A stretch of 64,000 nucleotides of DNA from Pseudoxanthomonas sp. (lineage in GTDB: Bacteria > Pseudomonadota > Gammaproteobacteria > Xanthomonadales > Xanthomonadaceae): assembly GCF_035999195.1 (NCBI RefSeq), contig NZ_DASYGY010000009.1, positions 744,001 to 808,000 of the forward strand, given 5' to 3'. The notes below the pieces were generated by a model that did no database searches, was not told where the DNA came from, and saw nothing but the letters and a program-made list of their open reading frames with translations. Positions 63,080 through 64,000 of the stretch are shown here, one piece after another (position 1 is the first letter of the stretch; each line of letters begins with the position of its first letter). The translations under genes were made by a program, and so were the position numbers.

Positions 63080-63964
63080 ATGTCGCGCCCCCTGCCCCCG
63101 CTCAACGCCCTGCGTGCCTTCGAGGCCGCCGCCCGGCTGGGCAGCCTCAGCCGGGCCGCCGGCGAGCTGCATGTGACCCACGGCGCGGTCAGTCGGCATG
63201 TGCGCACGCTGGAAGAAGCGCTGGGACGTCCGCTGTTCGTGCGCGAGGGTCGCGGCCTGGCGCTGACCGCCGACGGCCTGCGGCTGCGCGATCTGGCAGG
63301 CGACGCGTTTTCGGCCCTGCAGTCCGGCTGGACGGCGATGCAGCGGGACCGGCAGCCGTCGGCCTTCGTCCTGGGCTGCCCGGGCAGCCTGCTGGCGCGC
63401 TGGGTGATCCCGCGGCTGGAGCGGCTGGCCCTCGACCTGCCGACGCTGACCGTGCACCTGTCGGCGCAGGAAGGCGGCTTCGACGATGCCCTGACCGGAC
63501 TCGATGCGGCCCTGCTGGTCGGCGAAGCGCCCTGGCCGGCGGGGTGGGACGTGCATCCGCTGGGGCCGGAACGGATCGGCCCCGTGGTCAGCCCGCGCTT
63601 TGCCGGTGCCGCGACGCTCGCGCAGGCGGCGCCGGGCGCGTTGGCGGGCGAGCACGTCCTCCACACGGCGTCCCGCCCGCAGGCCTGGCCGCGCTGGTTC
63701 CAGACTCATGGCTTGGACGTTTCGACACTGCGTCTGGGCGCGGGCTTCGATCACCTGACCTACCTGCTGGAAGCGGCCGTCGCCGGGCTGGGTGTGGCGA
63801 TCGCACCGCAGGAACTGGTGCAGGCCGACCTGGACAGCGGACGCCTGCTCGCGCCGTGGGGCTTCGTGGATACCGGAGGGACATGGGCGCTGTGCGCACG
63901 CCGGGGCAATCCGGACGCACGCATCCCGGCCTTGGCGACCTGGCTGCGCGACAGGCTGGCCTGA
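63080..63964 (+). CDS. LysR-family transcriptional regulator, TrpI-like by position
   Basis: 294-residue regulator. The N-terminal winged helix-turn-helix (LNALRAFEAAARLGSLSRAA, then GAVSRHVRTLEEALGRPLFV) and C-terminal periplasmic-binding-like effector domain (to DHLTYLLEAAVAGLGVAIAP) are typical of the GcvA/TrpI branch. Its divergent position to trpBA matches trpI in Pseudomonas, which activates trpBA with indole-3-glycerol phosphate; that role is inferred from position. It converges on a minus-strand gene at the right edge. Confidence 0.9.
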   Translation: MSRPLPPLNALRAFEAAARLGSLSRAAGELHVTHGAVSRHVRTLEEALGRPLFVREGRGLALTADGLRLRDLAGDAFSALQSGWTAMQRDRQPSAFVLGCPGSLLARWVIPRLERLALDLPTLTVHLSAQEGGFDDALTGLDAALLVGEAPWPAGWDVHPLGPERIGPVVSPRFAGAATLAQAAPGALAGEHVLHTASRPQAWPRWFQTHGLDVSTLRLGAGFDHLTYLLEAAVAGLGVAIAPQELVQADLDSGRLLAPWGFVDTGGTWALCARRGNPDARIPALATWLRDRLA

Positions 63965-63966
63965 GA

Positions 63967-64000
63967 TCAGCCGCGGCGGTCGTCGGCGTCGCGAACGGCC
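63967..64000 (-). CDS. C-terminal end of a gene running off the right edge, possibly trpF
   Basis: The minus strand reads AVRDADDRRG then a TGA stop at 63967-63969, with the upstream part outside the window. In related genomes trpF (phosphoribosylanthranilate isomerase) precedes the lysR/trpB block, and its C-terminus often has an AVRDAD-like sequence. With 10 residues this is only a hint. Confidence 0.35.
   Translation of the reverse strand, partial: AVRDADDRRG

Overview
The window is chromosomal DNA of a high-GC gammaproteobacterium, most likely a member of the Xanthomonadaceae (a Pseudoxanthomonas/Lysobacter/Xanthomonas-type genome). The evidence is the gene order rimP-nusA-infB-rbfA-truB-rpsO-pnp next to initiator tRNA-Met and a complete nuoA-N operon, the trpBA-accD-glmM block with a divergent LysR gene, a large TonB-dependent receptor, and several families of short palindromic intergenic repeats typical of that family. 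The genus is an inference; no 16S gene is present.

Layout. 1-3.2 kb: the tail of a TetR regulator, an FAD oxidoreductase and small proteins (PspC-like, a membrane protein with HExxH, a secreted DUF5329-like protein). 3.3-19.1 kb: a polyhydroxybutyrate (PHB) region with class III PHA synthase (phaC-phaE), pssA, a lipoprotein 3-hydroxybutyrate oligomer hydrolase, a divergent 3-hydroxybutyrate dehydrogenase, a LuxR-type response regulator, a Nudix hydrolase, a transporter-fused hybrid histidine kinase, a TonB receptor and a GntP-type permease. Together these suggest polymer synthesis, oligomer hydrolysis, monomer uptake and oxidation under a carbon-sensing two-component pair. 19.2-22.6 kb: a DUF1800/DUF1501 pair. 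22.6-28.7 kb: an accessory region with an AT-richer gene of unknown function lying between two copies of an epimerase 3' end, the intact Tat-exported epimerase, a 42-bp minisatellite, an SGNH hydrolase and a low-GC PDZ/SHOCT protein. 28.7-30.0 kb: an MFS transporter.

30.4-39.6 kb is the translation/RNA operon (rimP, nusA, infB, rbfA, truB, rpsO, pnp), all on the minus strand. It is followed by initiator tRNA-Met and the 14-gene respiratory complex I operon (nuoA to nuoN, 39.9-54.9 kb), then tRNA-Leu(GAG), secG and tpiA. From 56.7 kb come an SDR, a 2-oxoglutarate/Fe(II) oxygenase, glmM, accD, trpA, trpB and the divergent LysR regulator; the extreme right edge has the probable tail of another minus-strand gene.

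The most notable unexplained structures are: (1) a 126-bp module repeated twice at 10.73-10.94 kb, each copy carrying three DnaA-box-like sites with identical spacing and orientation outside any origin context; (2) a 16-bp motif, CATCGTACYTTSGTAC, found in both divergent promoter regions of the hydroxybutyrate genes; (3) the island gene at 22.9-24.7 kb; (4) a minisatellite open in several frames, where the substitution pattern favours one of them; (5) palindromic repeats whose arms differ between copies yet stay perfectly complementary, one of which supplies the stop codon of the histidine kinase.
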